Assembly: GCA_013407085.1 (NCBI GenBank)
Contig: JACCGJ010018191.1
Span: forward strand, 1 to 64,000
Reading direction: 5' to 3'
Source of the DNA: Atriophallophorus winterbourni
Lineage: Eukaryota > Platyhelminthes > Trematoda > Plagiorchiida > Microphallidae
DNA length: 64,000 nucleotides
The notes beneath the pieces are model-generated. The model made no database searches. It was not told the origin of the DNA and worked only from the letters and a program-made list of their open reading frames with translations. The translations under genes and the position numbers were made by a program. How positions within the stretch are numbered: position 1 is the stretch's first letter; each line of letters starts with the position of its first letter. Of the stretch, positions 27,701-41,100 are shown piece after piece.

Positions 27701-30700
27701 TCGTAAACTTAGCTAAATGTGAACCCGAAGATAATCATGTTGCCAAGAAGCTTGCCTACGGAGCAACCAAACGCACAGGTTAGGAAACCTTTACCATATA
27801 TTGAAAATGTTTCAGCAATCGCTGCAAGAGTACTGCGACCACTTGGAATGAATGTTGAACACAGACCTACGCGAACACTCCGCAATCAGCTGTGCAAATT
27901 GAAAGATGGCTTGAAAGAAGAAGACAAAACAATCGTGGTCTACAAAATCCCATGCGCGAATTGTGAGATGGGACAAACTGGAAGGAGACTGGGTACCAGA
28001 CTGAGTCAACACCAATCAGCGGTAAGGAGGCACGACTGCAAATCGTTACTGTCAATTCACGTTGATCAAGAAGGACATCAATTTAACTGGAATGGAACCA
28101 GAGTCATTGCATGGGGACGCACGCGCCACATGCGAGAATTCCTCGAAGCGTGGCACTCCACAACGCGGTCATTGAATCAACACGTTCGATTGGACGACAT
28201 GTATGTGCCAATGAGGAACCGAACATCAAGCCGTGTGGCCTTGAGAACAACCAATGACGAGATAAGAAACAGAACGGTCTGCGTATAAAATCAGAAAACA
28301 CGTCGATTACGAACACTTCACAAGAAGCTCAGCTGACGATGCCATCTAGCTTGATGACATAACGTCATACTGCTACAATGCCAGCTCAGCGAACACAACA
28401 TCCAATCCCTGAGCTACAAGTATTCGCTTCAATATTAAATAATCATGTTGCTATTGCAAAGTCTGTTATCGAATCTTCTGAATTGCCATGCGGTGAAGTG
28501 TTTTACTATCTGGTGAAATGCGAGAAGATTAACTAACTATGTCTCGCGTCCATCTTCTGAAAAACCCCTCCCTCTGCTACGCATATGTCTAGGTGTTACA
28601 TAAACGCCGCATTTCTGTGCTGTTTGGAATTTTCATCGGTCAACATGACTGTGTTTTCAGCAATCCTTTAAACTGGAGATCCTTACTCATGCAACGCCGT
28701 GCCGTGACAATCTCCGACCTGTTTCGTACGGCGAGGGATACCTTGATGATCTGCTGTTTGATAAAAATTGAATAAACAATAAGTGGATTCACTGGGAAGG
28801 ACTCGTGGACCGAATGAGAGAAAAGCTACACTGAAGCCCGTAGAGGAATTGTATTGCTGGAGTGAAAAGAACATCCCGAAGTATGCGCTTTATTATCAAA
28901 CTGACACGATCGTTCAAATCTACCGCTGTTGCACATTTTAGAATTGTACTCCACTCCAGTTCCTAACCATGCCATGCTATTGAGTCCCAGAGTGCCGGTG
29001 TTTATCTCTGAATTGTTCATCACGACGCTTTGCATATGATATGATTCGAACCATTGGATAGTGCTTGACTGTTCAACTTGGTATGATGTGAATCTGGGTT
29101 AAGCACATTTCCCGTTCGATTGCGAGTCGAGGATCCAATCTTCTTTCGGGGATGTCTTTTGAGATGTACCTGCTTTCGCAACCCTTCTTGCAGAATATCC
29201 GATTTTGTTAAGCTTTTGTCTTGCATTATGCTATAATAAAAAGTACATTATCGCTGGTGCCAGGATATTCTTCACTGTCTGTCATGCATCAATTTCCTGC
29301 TCGTTCTCTGCTCACATCACCTGCGCTCAATGCCCGTTTACCTCGGTTTACGCTCATTAAGTTAAGATATTAAAATCCAGTTTAATGGTATAGTAGCAAA
29401 CACCGGTGACTACATAATACCCTTACCAATCATGTAGATCGTCCTTATCGATTTTATGCCATACGACAGACACTCTGGAGCCTCTAGCGACGTATGTCAA
29501 CCCAGGGGTCTAAACAGGCAATTTACGGGGTAACTGCAAACTGATTCGTTGATTCAGATGCGCCATGTGTGATCCGTTCCTTGACGGTTGATTGTGCCTG
29601 TTGTTTTACATTTGCAATTCTATCAAAATTTAATTTTGATCACTTTTCTCTTCTGTTATTTGATTTCAGTGAACTATTGCAGTCTTCTCCTCCGTTCGTT
29701 GTTCGCCCGCTGGCCCAAGACTAACACTTATTCGGACATGGAATTGGGTGAGTTCTCTTGTGTTTTTTGCCAGGCTCACCCCACCCTAAGCATTCTTATT
29801 TGGGCAGCTGGGTTCACGCTTTTGTTTTTATTTGTCAACCGTTAAACAAATTGCCATGCTATCTCGTATGATCAATAAAACCCATTGTTCTTTTATCATT
29901 TGTAAACTGTCAAGAATATTTTCTATTTTTATGGAATCCGTAGCTGTTTAAGTTCCACCCTTCCCGTTTTTCAGATTTTATGCTGTCTCTGATGATGATG
30001 ATAATTTTCTATTTCCTACCGCGATGTCATCATTCATTCTGCCTTCCTTAATTCTACGTTCGCTCTTTTTTAGATCTATCTATACGCTTGCTATACTTTG
30101 ATCCACCTAATCGTTTGCTATTTCAATCGATTTGTGCGTGATAGAAATGCATACAAATGGATATCTTTGTTCGTGATCATGGGTTTAATCCCATCTACAT
30201 GAGTGTAGGCACGTGTGATTGAACAGGTTGGCCGTGCCAAGCTTGTCCAACAATGGTTTACAAGGCCGGACACCATTATGGACCGTCGTGATAAACTTTG
30301 TGAATAGTTCAATTGGCTTGGCACGCATGAGTAGTCACAAATATAACCAGACATCTTGTTTATCATTACACCACTGTTCCAAGACAAGCGATCCTGATTC
30401 GACTGTCCCTACCTGATGAGTGCAAACAGCAAGAAACCGGTCCTGGGTGTGTGATGGAACTGCATGCAAACGAAAATTTTTGTTTATTTATCCAAGTCCG
30501 CATACTCTGTGAAGGTGTATATTCATTGTTTTCATTCTATTGTTTTTACGCCGTCACTATAATTTGCTCCTTTGTTTTAACCATCATGGTATTCGGATGA
30601 GTTATAGGCTACGTGATTGGTATATCAAATCGGTTTGTCATGTACATACGACGTGGTTATTGGATGTGCAGTACCCAGAAACGGCTGTTGGAATCCGATC

Positions 30701-31981
30701 TCTGCCGCTTTCGATGAAATTACAACCTGGTCAGAAAACAGATACCGGTCTTTAAATCCCGGAAAATGTGCTTCACTTGTATTCATTAATGTGTGTGTAG
30801 AACGACGGGAAGCATTTTGCAGCAGTTTTACGTCACATGAATTTGTATGTATGTATGTATGTATGAAAGCACACGCCTGATCCAGGCAAAGTGCCGTACA
30901 GTCAGAGACTGCACGTGGGCTAAGATACTGCCAGGTTGCCCAGGCCTAGAGAGATATGAGAAAGAAAATAGAAATATGGATTTAGGTCCACGGAGCTTAC
31001 TAGAGAGAAACTTGTCAATAATCTAAGCGTCACCGTTTCTAACAATCTTGGATTCGTCATCTTAATTCTCTACTTACTAAATTTCGTTGGCTTTTTTTAC
31101 ACGCTTTCCCTATTTTACTTTCTTGGCGTTCAGTCGAAGCTGATTTCACACTTCATCTGTTCAATATTGCCTCATATTTTGTACTGTTCATCTGTTATAT
31201 TTCCAAACTGCACGGATGTGCAATCGTACAGTACTTATGTGCTGTGTGGCTAACACCGTGCTAAATTGATTGGCCATCGTTGGTGAGCTGCATGCTGAAA
31301 CACGCTGTAGTCTCACTACCATTTCTATTTCTATTCCCCCCCTCATATCTGTCTAGGCCTGGGCAACCTGACAGTATCTTAGCCCACGTGCAGTCTCTGA
31401 CTGTACGGCACTTTGCCTGGATCAGGCTTGTACTTTCATACATCATACATACATACATATATTTCCAAACTCATTTCAAAAGACTTTTTTGCTTAAACCA
31501 TGTGTCAGGATTGTTTCACACACAAGCTCTGTTCCTTGTGAAGACATCGGGATAATCTTTAAAGAGCATTTTTCATCATACAATCGACTTAACCTAAGTA
31601 TCCTAAATGATGTTTTTCATTCACTGTGCATGACGATCCCAAAAGTCAAGCTTTCTAGAAAGCTCCATCCAAGTATAGCGTATTGTATTCCAAAACGTAT
31701 TCATATCGAAAACCTTTTTATTCGATTATCCTCAAGATGTGCCTTCGTGAAAAGGAACTTCTCGTTGAACAATTACTATCAAATTCATCTCGTTTAATAT
31801 GGTATGTACAATTTCTGCAACTAGTATTATGCGTAGTTTGTACGGAATATGTTTGGTTCATTTAACATTAATCTTGAACTGAAATTTTCAGCATTTTCGA
31901 ATAAATCTTTCTTCTTCTAAATGGTTGATTCCCAGCTTGTGTGTTTCATTTTACATGGAAAATACTCAATGTATCTATCTT

Positions 31982-32049
<68 letters not shown>

Positions 32050-32072
32050 ATTATCTATCTATCTACCTATCC

Positions 32073-32146
<74 letters not shown>

Positions 32147-35100
32147 GTCAATCAATCAATCTAGCTATCTATCAATCTATCTAGGTATCTTTATGCCTGG
32201 TAAGCCTTCAGTGTTGCAACCCCAATTCTTTGTACTCTTTCTTTCCAGCTACCCAAGACCCTTTGACGTACGGAGTGTTGGGTGTCCCGGATTATACCCC
32301 CGTCATTCTCAGGTATCTTGCTATCCCTTGCACGATGCTTGATCTAAATAGTGATAAAATGTCATCGTTGTTTTGATTGTTTCCTTTCAGCGAGACGAAT
32401 GGACGTGCAATGGTGCGTTTTTTGATCCGCGATGCCGCCCCGCTAAATGAGCAATTGATGCTTTGCGAATCGGTGCCCGAATGGATTAGAGAAATTGTTA
32501 TAGAGGTAACGCAGTGTGTTTGAATATGTCGTTCTCCATCATCCATACATGCTGACAATCGAATCTAAGCCCTAAACTATACTTGAGTGAGTATAAACTG
32601 TGTGCTGCTTGCAGTAATCTGCTTTGTGTGATTGATTTTGCAATCGATAATACGGTCACATATGTCCTGCGGTTCCTGTGGTCAGAGGAATTTGGGTTTG
32701 TATTCCCATGCATGCTCACAATCGTTCCATGTTCGCTGTTGACGGCAGTTATTTATGAACCTCGAATACTACAATGTCAATGGAGAGACTAATACTAACT
32801 GGTGTTTATCATCCACTGGATTATTTTCGATTTGTAGCATAATCCCCATGAGTCACGTGATTGAATTATGTGAACTGATGAGGTCTCGGTCTTAACCAGC
32901 GCCAACTTTTAGTCTTGTTATCAACTAATCCAGGTGCCGATGAGGTGTCGCTGAAATCAAAAGCCTCTTCCCGGCAAAGTGTCACAAAGACATTGGCTGC
33001 ACATGGGCTAAAAAAACTGTCACGTCTCCCCGTCCTAGACAAATTTGATTGGGAAAATAGAAATGGCAATGAAACGTTAGCTTGTTTTCGCTCACTGCCG
33101 GTGGTAAATCAATTTAGCACGGTGTTAGCTGCGCAGCACCGAAGTGTTGTAAAATAGCGTACATTTATGGCGAAATGATTAACCATGTCCTGGTGTGAAA
33201 TGCCTATCGACGATAGACAGTGATTAAATCTCATCGTCTTGGAGCTTGTATTAAAGAAACCCATCTCCGGTACAGGCTATATCTACGCAATTTGCGTGAT
33301 AAGACACGAACATCTCTAATCAAGCACTGTAATCATCTTCAGCTTGAACCAGTGCATCCATTCACATATCTTGGTTCAACCATTGCACAGCTGCCTTTGT
33401 TCCGATTGAACTCTCATGTCTGGGGAAACCAGGAGTTGACTGTGAAGACAACGATGATGGTTTACAACTTGTTCCTACTCAGTGCTTTACTGTACGACCG
33501 TGAAAACGAGAACATTCACGTAAGACACGAACGAATGCTGAAGTGCTTTCTAAAGCCTGTCCGTAGAGCATATTCACCCTACTACGGCAATGTTACCAAC
33601 GGTCGCTTGGTCACGAGTACAGAATGGAAAATGGTCAATTTTCAAAAGATCTACTCGATGTTGAATTCAGGAAGGCGACCTTTGGGTAGACCGAACTTGT
33701 GGTACAGAGACGTTTGCAATAGAGTTATTGAAGCATTGACCCTACAAGTTAAGAAGAATTTGCTCCTGACCGCTCACATCGTAGGCATTGTGTAAAGCGT
33801 CGTCTGCAAGCTGGGGGTGAGCAGATACAGCTCTCGGCTGCTGAAAGCAGATCACCCCGCCGGCGTGCAACTGACGGCGATCGACCGAGATCTGCTTATC
33901 TTTGCAAGCACTGCGGGAGAGATCGTTCCTCCCGAATCGGACTGTTTAGTCATTCAAAAGGCTGAGCAGCATGAAAAAATCATGTGATTGTGATGTACAT
34001 CCAAGGTAGGCATCGACCAATGCAGGCCAACAACAAGGACAGCAATACATCGATAGAAAGTGCCCAATGCTTAATTGTCACACAGTCATATAAATCGTAT
34101 GTACTGCCGCACGCATCTGTTTTGCGAATCGGAACTTATATCCGGTTTCGTCGTCTATCTGAAATCGTTTCGACAATTCGAGTTTGTTATTTTGAGCTTC
34201 CTCTAACCTTCCCTTGAACGATATTTGCATCACCGGTTTTGTTGTTGACATGCGGTGTTGAGAATCGGAGACGTTCCAATACCGGTCGTTGCCCTGGTAC
34301 GGTCATCGTGACATGATGAATCCGGGTGAATTCCCATTACTAACGTTAGTCGTGTAAGCTTTCTTCGCATTGCTGGAGTCCGAAATCGTCGCAAACGCAC
34401 CGAAGCATTGTTGCTTTCAATTTGTTTGACCCCGGAATGAGTTGATCACTTTAATGTTCCGTTGTTTGTTTGTTTTTACTTTTTCAGCGACGTGTACCGA
34501 AATCGATCCGTTTGGAATTTATCCTGCTGCCTGGTATTCGTGAGTATGATGTGAAAGGCATATGGTAAGATAATTCTATTAGATCTATCGTAAATGTTTG
34601 CGTTTGCGTATGTTGTGCGTGTCAAAACTCAAGCAAACCATTAAAATGAGGCTAATTTTGCGAACACAAACCCCAAACTATTTTTTTCACCAATAACTTC
34701 TCGTGTTGAAGTAATGTCTATTCGTGCCTTGTGTGTTCATTGATGCTACCGCACTGATGGTCCCTTGCACTTACTTTTACAACACTTTATTGCTGAATAA
34801 AGTCATTTTCTTCTTCTTCTTTTCGTAGCCATGTGGTCCCAGCGCTGTCTTCCAAACGAGACTGTCTGTCTGCGAGCGATATATTGCCCATTCGCAAAGT
34901 CATGGAACATGTCTACCAACGTTTGCTGCGTTTGGCAGATTCGATGCAGGCTGTTCAGTCGGCGAACACCTCTCCAGTGCCCGGAAACAATACGGCGAGC
35001 TTGACCAGCACCAGTGATCGAGTCGCTCAATGTGAGTGAATACGTTTATCGAACGAGCTTAGATTCCTTTACGGAACAGATATGCCATTGTAATTTCATT

Positions 35101-38100
35101 TTCTTGTGCATGACTAACTCCACGGGTGTGTTTGCGGCTTCTTTGCAAACGAGGACTCCCGACCAAGTCGATCCCGAAATCGCTGTCCGCCAACCTATTA
35201 AGGCTAAAAGCCAATTGGTTGATTTACACATGCATCACGGCGATCAATTACACGAGAGTGAACATAGATCGATATTTCTAGAAAGATCTATCGCTAATGA
35301 TTGTAAACAATAATCAAAGACCAAACCGATCTGTGATTTGGAATATTTTCTCTGATTAATGAGTAATGTCCGGTTTTTTTAACCAATCAACATTTCGGGC
35401 TGTTTTATTCGTTCAGAGCAGTGCCTCATAACAACGGGTTTTGTTTATATTTCTATTCAAGTCTGCCCGTGTCGATCGTTATGCAGTCCAATCTCCACCT
35501 GACAAGATTGTGTTGCTCGAGTGTACAACCGTGCAATGCCTCTGTACTGTTGCTGGTCCCAATGTTCTAAATTGATTTGAAACGGCGGAATCACACTGAA
35601 GTCTCGATACCACTTTTCTTATGTTTATCTAGACCCGGACAACCTGATCGTGTCTTATCCCATGCGCAGTTTCTAACCGCGTTGAACTTTGCCAGTCTTG
35701 GGATTTCGTACACTATTTCATACGTACTCCAAGAGTGAAGATGGTACGCAGTTTCATGATCACCGAATCTGTTTTACGGAAGAAATTGTCAAACCGTTGA
35801 ACACGTAGCGGAGTTAGCCCACTGCTTCTCAGCCGAACGGAGGCTTTGGGTGTTATCGGTACAATCATCATCATCATCATGAAGCATAAGTCTGTAGCTA
35901 GACAAAGTGCCAAGTACAATAGACGTAGAAGATTATTTCAATGTGCCAATAGTCAAACATATTGAAGCATCCTCGCTCTAAGCATCGGCATTAGCTTGAT
36001 CTTATTCTTGTTAGATGCACTAATACATGGAGCGTACGCTCCACTAGATCATATTAAAGCGCGATCTGCGACAGTGGCCATTTACTGGTTTGTGCAAAAC
36101 TGAGGCTTCATTAGGTGAGATTTCACCTTACCAAATGAACTGGTAAATTGTGGATCGACGTTAGTCGAATGCTCGAACCTAATTTTTGCTGGGCGATTTG
36201 AAAAAGCTTTCAAAAGCGTGTTCAGCAAAACAAGTCAACCGGGTTCAGCATCTGGAAAATGTGAATCGCTTATAGACTACTTTCCTCTAGTCGCTTTTTC
36301 CACATGGGGTCCGAAGAAAGTTCAAACTAGCGACTGGTTCGAAGCAAAAGCTGCTGATATGATTACTGTTTTGGACGCGAAACGCTCAGCTTTCTTGAAG
36401 TTCAACAGTTCAAAGCAGCTAGAAATAAGGTCAAGCAGACAGCTAGGCAAATAACTTTTGTACTGAATTTTGCTGTTGAAAATATTGAGCGTATTCCAAC
36501 CCTTAGATACTCCCCCTACTCTTGATAAGTTCAACAGAGCAATCGGCCGCTTAGCGAGTCGGAAGGTCCTGATTACGACAAAATTCCACCTCAGCTCATG
36601 GTATACTGTTTAACAGCTGTAATAAAGCCACTTCTTCGATTGCTTCTTCATTGCTGACTGGAGGAGTGTGTAAGGCATCCACTGCTCTTACTTCTTGTGT
36701 CCTCGTTTGTTAGAACCATATATGGCACATCGTTATTTAGTAAAGACTTATTGTAGCAATAAAACCGATCCCTATTTAGTTGAGAGCCTGCTGTTCGACA
36801 GTATAAGCGCATGACGTGCAAAATCACTCTTTTGTTTTTACTTCATCCTTCGCGCTACCATTGGACAACTTGTTGAAAACTCTATTATCATTGCATCCAA
36901 GAAAATCGCCTGGTATTTGTGAAATCTCCCAAATATACTCAAATATTCTTTTATTCGTTATCCCAAAGTATCATACCGGGGGACTCGAAATCTGGTATAA
37001 TCTCTCCGATTTTCAAAGGCGTTCAGGCCCGGCAAATTGTCATCCTGTAACCCCGTTGTCCGCCGTTTACAAGGTGATCGCAAGGATCATGGCTACCAAC
37101 TGAGCGCATACGTTGGAGAAAATAGGCTATTTTTGGGAGCGCAACACGGCTTTAGTAAGGGCTATTCCTGCCTTGCTTACCTCTTCTTTGCCCTTGACGA
37201 TTAGACTCGATCAATAGATGCTCGGGATGCCATCGATGCATCCTACCTGGATATGCCCAACGACTTTGACCGCGTAAACCACAATATTTTCTTGCGGAAG
37301 CTGGAACTTTGTGGTTTAACTGGCAGACTATTTGTCTGGCTAGAAAATTACCTGACTGATCGGCTTGTTCAAGTCTCTGCGGATGGTGCTTTGTCGAAGT
37401 CGGTAGCCGTGACAGTGACAAGGGATCCGTCGTGGAATGCCAATGACATACCGGATCCCATCAAGTGTTCGATTCGCGGACGATTTAAAAGTGTGGTCGG
37501 GTATAAATAAGCCGGAATAATGCGAATTCAATTCTCCTACGATTGGTCCATAAAAATCACCTATTCTTCCATTTCCAAATCGTCACATGTTGAAACTTGG
37601 ACAATATGTGGAGTTCCAATATTTTGTGAGTGCACAGCCTCGCATGGACCACGAAGAAAACGACTTGGGTGTGTTGATAAGCAACACTATTCATGTCGAG
37701 GCACTTTAACTCCGTCTACCGGAAAACATCACATAAATTGCCACTCCTAAAGATAATGTTGAAGGGTTCTCAAAACAGACAATTCTCCGGATAATAAATA
37801 CCTACATCAGACCCCGGGTGGCTTATGCAGTTCAATCATGGTCGCCATGGCTTAAAAATGATGTTTGCTAACAAACTTGCCACTATACTCAGCCGGAAAC
37901 CTTACAATGAGCGGATCACATCCTTAACTTATTCGATTATCCTCGTTGTCGTCTCCGAGGGGATTCGATTTTGGTTTACAATATTTTGAATACCGCAAAT
38001 CACCCTCCTCAAAGCTTATTTAATATCCGGAGATCGCAGGTTACGAGCACACATTGACTCTGACTCGCTCACGACTCAACTGTAGACGACATTTTCCCAT

Positions 38101-41100
38101 GCGAGTTTCTTTTACGTGGACCAATCTACTCGATTATGTTGTGAACTCCCCAAATCGAAACATGTTTAAGAGAAATCCTGATACATTCTGTTCTGGACCC
38201 GTGTATCTAATAAAAATATACTTTCTGACACCATGAATCTACACATGTCACCCCACTGTGCAAACGAAAACACTTTGTACCCTTTGGATTTTTACCTGAT
38301 TCTTGAACTGCTCAATAAGCATACAAATCCCGTTTTTACTTTTTATGTTCATAGTTCACATATTAATCTGATTTTCTTTAAAGCTATATGCTTTTTAAAC
38401 CATTAAATTTGAATTTGATTGAATTGTGTGCAATTGCGTGGTGCTTATTGTATCTTGAGTTAATTATATTTGATGTCGAATGTCACTAATGATAGATTGG
38501 AAAGGAGAGAACTCGCTGTGGTTTCAATGTCGTTATTACTTAATTTTTCTCAACGCATGCTCGCCCTAACCGTATCAGTGTCTACGGTGCTCGGATGCTC
38601 ACGTATTCGTCCATGTAATCAGTTAAATACTGCTTTCGATTTACGTTTCCTTCACTGCACAGTTATGCGATCGTCCACTACTTATATCGTGCGCAGCTGA
38701 CTGATTTTTGGCCGGTACAGAGTTGCATGCAGAAGAACGCTGGAGTCACGCCACTAATTTTAGTTCTTTCATCCACCCGGGCCTGGGCACCTTGGCAATA
38801 TCTCCTCACACGTGTAGCCCGTAACTGTGTAGCACTTTGCTTCATTCTCGTTCACATTTTTTAGCTTTCTGTCAGTTTCAAAGTGAAGCTCACACGCGGT
38901 TTTTCACATTTCCCGCTGCTTTAACTAATTTCGCCTAGCCATGTTGGCTATGATCGTATACTTGTAACTCGGCCAAGTGTATAATAAACACTGAACGCTT
39001 GGAACAAGTGCTATTGTTCGCAGATCAGTTTCAATCGATATAATAGCCGTAAATGTACTGCTCCCGATCCATAAAATAAATTCTCTTAATTTTAAACGCT
39101 ACGACGAGGATTATTGACAATGATATATTACCGTTTTTATGTTACTCATGAGTAGACTCGTCAGCTCACAATTATTGCGTTGGCGTCCGTCATGCTACGT
39201 TTGGGTTTAAAACCTAAAATGTGATCATTTAATTCATTCAAAAGTGATTTATTCTTCCTGTGCGTCTGAAATAATAAAAATTTAGGCCGTTGAATAAATG
39301 AATGATGCGCATGACTGGATCCAAGCAGTGCTGCTGCTACTGTAGAAGAGGTAGAGAGAGAGGCGAAAGCGATTGCTTCAGGTGAGTTCGGGTCAACGAA
39401 TGGCACCTGGCGAACGTCTAACCACTAATCGCAACATTTCCATTTCATTGGTCCACGTTACCTTTCACGGCCACTTTAAGATTGCGTCCCGGTTTATCTC
39501 TGAGCTCAACCGCTGATCTCACAAATCACGCCTATCTTTTATAGCAAACGAAGTAGCCGCAACACTATCCTGAATCGTATCTGTCCCGGTTGTCATTTAG
39601 ATCTGTGTTTGTCAATCGATTTTGTGCCAACCGGTACAATTTCAGCCCTCATCGCGCTGGCCCCGTTTAACCGACATGAACGAATTGCGTGTCGCCCGAT
39701 TTGGGCTAACAATCTCCGAAGATTTAGTCGCTCGATCCGTTGGAATGCGATCCTTTCGAAACCTGAATTATTACGAGTTCGCAATTGTCATCGTCGGTCT
39801 TTTCGGTGTTTTTTGCTCTCGTGTTGTACGGGAGGGTGTTGTTGCGCTTCTCATTCGACAGCTCGTGATTAGCACTCTTCGCGAATGCAACTCGCACCTC
39901 TACAACGGAATGGAGGTGGTCTAGACTAATGCCAGGTTAACCAAGGTTGGGCGTATATCAGAAAAATGGTAATGAGGTTCCAATGCGTAATTGCACATCC
40001 GGGTTGTTATTAAGCGGATGCGCAATCGTGCGATACTACTTCATGGCGCCACTGTTGTTGGATTCCTTCGTTCGATATCAGCCATTGATGTACATCACAA
40101 TCGCATGATTTTTTCATGCTGCTCAGCCTTTTAAATGAATAAAAAGTCCGATTCTGGAGTAAGAAACTATCGCACAGCGCTCGCGTCGATATGCAATACA
40201 CGGTCGATCAGCGTCAGTTGCACATGGACGGAGTGATCTGTGTTCGACAGCCAAGAGCTGTATCTGCTCCTCCCCAGCTTGCTGACGACGCTTTACACAA
40301 TGCTTCCAAAGTGAGCGGTCAGGAGCAAATTCTTCCCAGCTTGTAGGGTCAATACCGATAGCTTTCATATCTCTTTTGCAAACGTCTTTGTACCGCAAGT
40401 GCGGTCTGCCCAATGGTCGACTTCCTAATTGCAACTCACCGTAGAGTAGATCTTTCGGAATACGACCATTTTCCATTCTATAGACATGACCAAGCCACCG
40501 CAGGCGGCGCTGACGTAATAGGGTGTAACATGCTCTGTAGACCAGCTTTTGAAAGCACTTCAGCGTTAGTCACTCTGTCCATCCACGATATGGTTCAAGA
40601 TACGACGGATGCTTCGTAGATGGAAAGCATTCAGCTTCCGTTCGTGTCTTACGGTGGGTGGTCCAGGTGTTCACTGTTGTCATGAAGCATTTAGTACCAG
40701 GAAAGGCCTGTATACCATCATCTTTGTCTTTACAGTCAGCTTTCGCTTACCCCAAACACGAGAGTTCAATCGGGACAAAATAACAGCTGCACTGCCAATC
40801 CGCTTATCAATCTCTGTGTCTAGCGAGAGGTTATCCGCAGTGGTTGAACCAAGCTGTGTGAAATGATCTAGTTGTTCTAGCTGACAGTTTTCAACAGTGA
40901 TGATTGGAGGCGATACAAACCCTTGACCAAGGACTTTGGTCTTGCTCAGGCTGATGGTGCAGCTAACCCCTTAATAAATTGATTTGCTACTAGTACTGTG
41001 CTGCATGCGGAAACATGCTGGAGTCTCACTACCATTCCCGTTGCTTATGATTGTCTAGGTGTGTGCTACATGACAGTAAATCTCACTTGATGCTAAATTT

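Noticed and set aside
31921..32342. Long ORFs rich in Tyr-Leu-Ser-Ile
   Set aside because: Produced entirely by the TATC microsatellite.
34540..34545. GTGAGT as the main donor of WDR48 exon 15
   Set aside because: Leaves phase 1 while exon 16 requires phase 2, so the conserved KRDCLSASD would be out of frame.
40010..40476. 117-codon ORF as a host gene
   Set aside because: C-terminal part of a LINE-B copy.
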